A stretch of 16,496 nt of DNA from Candidatus Omnitrophota bacterium. Its GTDB lineage: Bacteria; Omnitrophota; Gorgyraeia; JABMRG01. Where the stretch lies: positions 1 to 16,496 of the forward strand of contig JABMRG010000170.1 in NCBI GenBank assembly GCA_013202935.1, written 5' to 3'. Made by a program: the position numbers and the translations under genes. Positions 15,048 through 16,496 of this stretch are shown piece by piece (position 1 is the stretch's first letter; every line of letters begins with the position of its first letter). A model generated the notes under the pieces. It was not told where the DNA came from. It saw only the letters and a program-made list of their open reading frames with translations, and did not search any database.

Positions 15048-16246
15048 CCTATCATCTCCTTATACATGGATGCTATTCTCTCATAACTGAAACCTTTAGC
15101 AGTCTCAAATGCATTCATGCCATATGGCAGAAGATCCAAATCGCAGACAGCCTCTAATTTTTTGGCAATATCTTCCGGATTGCCTGGTTCTGTAAGCCAA
15201 CCATTATATCCGTCTTTAACAATATCGGGTATGCCGCTTATACGGCTTGCCAGTATAGGCCTTGACATTGCCATAGCCTCTAAAACTACGACCGGCATTC
15301 CTTCTGTCTCACCCTTACGGTTAAATACGGAAGGAACGGCAACTATATCGCTTTTGCTGTAAAGCTCAGGAAGCTTTTCATTCGCAACCCATCCATGAAA
15401 TGATACTTCCCCGTTTAAGCCTAATCCATCTGAATACTCTTTAAGGCTTTTCTCAAGCAGTCCGCCGCCGGCTACATCCAGCTTAAAGATACAACCTCTC
15501 TTTTTAATAATACTCAATGCATCCAAAAAATATCTTAAGCCTTTCTTTTCAACCATCTTACCCACAAAGAGAACCCTAAGGCCTTTATTGGTCTTATCTT
15601 TTTCAGCTTGAGTATCTCCACTCCTGCTAAAAGACCTTAGATTAACACCCATTGGCACGGTTTTAAAATTATAAGTCTTATCAACAAGGTTATCGAGAGT
15701 CTCTTTTATATAGCTGCTCACAGGCATTACAACATCAGAACGCCTGACTGTATACCGGGCAAGGCGCCTACCTACATTTCCCCATCTCTTCAGGGCAAAT
15801 ATGCCTGCAGCATGTATCGTCAGGATATGTCTTATGCCCAACAACCTCTTAAACATAGCTGTGATAAGCCCCTGCGGTATTATCCAGTGAGAATTTACAA
15901 TCTCTATCCTCTCCTTCCTGACGATTCTAACCAGGTTAAAAAACTGGGATAAGAGAAAGAATGGAATCTGAAAAGCCAGGAGCTTATTCTCTCTTATATT
16001 AGCTAAAATACCCTCTCCTGTGGCAAGGCCCTGAAAACGTTTTGGTAGAAAATAAGAGAACCTATGGATCTTTACTCCATCTATAGACTCAAAATCAGCA
16101 GAATCAGCTGAAGATGGTGCAAGTACATGTAGATCATAATACGCTGCCAATGATACAGCTAAATCATAGACAAACCGCGCTGAGATTATATCAGTCCTGC
16201 TACCTGGAAATGTACTTGTAACTATCAGAAGTCTTTTCTTATCCAC
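15044..16246 (-). CDS. Glycosyltransferase family 4
   Basis: The 400-residue GT-B enzyme starts LLIVTSTFPGSRTD (6-19), contains NSHWIIPQG (118-126) and TIHAAGIF (143-150) in the acceptor domain, and in the donor domain VLFVGKMVEKKG (225-236) and the EX7E motif EGMPVVVLE (E315, E323), ending in GFSYERIASMYKEM. It has no signal peptide or membrane segment. The start codon is GTG at 16246, four bases after the TAG of the GT2 gene begins (TAG-T-GTG), with AAAGG just upstream. This close spacing makes coupling to the GT2 likely. The WIIPQG pattern is common in mannosyl- and glucosyltransferases of exopolysaccharide clusters, but the sugar is not determined. Confidence 0.93.
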   Translation of the reverse strand: MDKKRLLIVTSTFPGSRTDIISARFVYDLAVSLAAYYDLHVLAPSSADSADFESIDGVKIHRFSYFLPKRFQGLATGEGILANIRENKLLAFQIPFFLLSQFFNLVRIVRKERIEIVNSHWIIPQGLITAMFKRLLGIRHILTIHAAGIFALKRWGNVGRRLARYTVRRSDVVMPVSSYIKETLDNLVDKTYNFKTVPMGVNLRSFSRSGDTQAEKDKTNKGLRVLFVGKMVEKKGLRYFLDALSIIKKRGCIFKLDVAGGGLLEKSLKEYSDGLGLNGEVSFHGWVANEKLPELYSKSDIVAVPSVFNRKGETEGMPVVVLEAMAMSRPILASRISGIPDIVKDGYNGWLTEPGNPEDIAKKLEAVCDLDLLPYGMNAFETAKGFSYERIASMYKEMIG

Positions 16247-16247
16247 A

Positions 16248-16496
16248 CTAACCTTTAAACCCTGCTTTCTTGGCCCTATATAGCATCTCTTCGTTTAGCC
16301 GCCGGTTGATAGAAACTATGTCTCCTAAAAAGCCTAATAAGATTACCCCGAAACCCATAATCATCAAGATAGCAGCAATAATCAGAGATTGAATATGGCC
16401 GCTTCTCTGTTCTGTAACATAAAAATATAAGAATCGCATAATCAACAGGACACCTGGAGTCAAAAATAGAATCCCTATGCTAAAAAAAGTTTTGAA
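16248..16496 (-). CDS. C-terminal tail of a membrane-anchored glycosyltransferase family 2 (cut by window edge)
   Basis: The frame stays open to the window edge, giving 82 residues ending KKAGFKG; any start inside the window would be internal. It holds two hydrophobic segments (about 3-20 and 36-60) joined by RFLYFYVTEQRSGHIQSLI, then the basic NRRLNEEMLYRAKKAG. This is the typical ending of DPM1/DolP-type GT2 enzymes that carry two transmembrane helices after the catalytic domain. The catalytic DDGS and DXD motifs should lie upstream, outside the window. A full-length protein of about 300 or more residues is expected. The next gene begins one base after its stop. Confidence 0.8.
   Translation of the reverse strand, partial: FKTFFSIGILFLTPGVLLIMRFLYFYVTEQRSGHIQSLIIAAILMIMGFGVILLGFLGDIVSINRRLNEEMLYRAKKAGFKG

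Overview
The window is a dense, strictly co-directional block of cell-surface glycan assembly genes. All 17 genes that I can support lie on the minus strand, so transcription runs from position 16496 towards position 1. Both edge genes are cut by the window. Thirteen of the sixteen junctions are overlaps (ATGA, 8-base or 11-base) or gaps of at most 7 bases, which suggests one long, translationally coupled operon. The largest break is a 282-base spacer at 6733-7014.

In transcription order the genes are: the tail of a membrane-anchored family 2 glycosyltransferase (16248-16496); a GT4 glycosyltransferase (15044-16246); a small SAM methyltransferase (14502-15047); a polytopic GT-C-like membrane protein (12959-14512); a UPF0104/lysylphosphatidylglycerol-synthase-like membrane protein (12019-12969); a rhamnosyltransferase-like GT2 (11065-12012); an NDP-sugar 4,6-dehydratase-like SDR (10074-11051); a second methyltransferase (9242-10081); a cytosolic six-hairpin (alpha/alpha) barrel protein (8149-9249); and UDP-GlcNAc 2-epimerase WecB (7015-8136). 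After the spacer come a GT4 (5695-6732), a DPM1-like GT2 (4961-5698), a radical SAM protein (3522-4958), a third methyltransferase (2776-3516), a GT9 heptosyltransferase-like protein (1629-2768), a GT4 (544-1632), and the N-terminal half of another GT4 (1-542).

Together these look like a locus that makes UDP-ManNAc (WecB) and probably a deoxysugar nucleotide (SDR), builds a lipid-linked or core-linked glycan with seven to eight glycosyltransferases, decorates it with methyl groups, and may handle it at the membrane with the two polytopic proteins. No Wzx, Wzy, ABC exporter or initiating sugar-phosphate transferase is inside the window. GT9 enzymes usually extend lipopolysaccharide, which argues for a Gram-negative envelope. 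The moderate-to-low GC content, the gene mix and the hairpin-rich spacer remind me of uncultured lineages such as Omnitrophota. That assignment is inference and rests on no marker gene.

The least ordinary sequence is the spacer at 6733-7014. It holds a 189-bp imperfect inverted repeat (6781-6969) that folds into a multi-segment hairpin. Every simple mismatch I found in its aligned stems is C-A on the plus strand and therefore G-U on the transcribed minus strand, which is what a retained RNA fold would show. A second oddity is a five-unit heptamer tandem repeat (1468-1502) embedded in frame in a GT4 gene.
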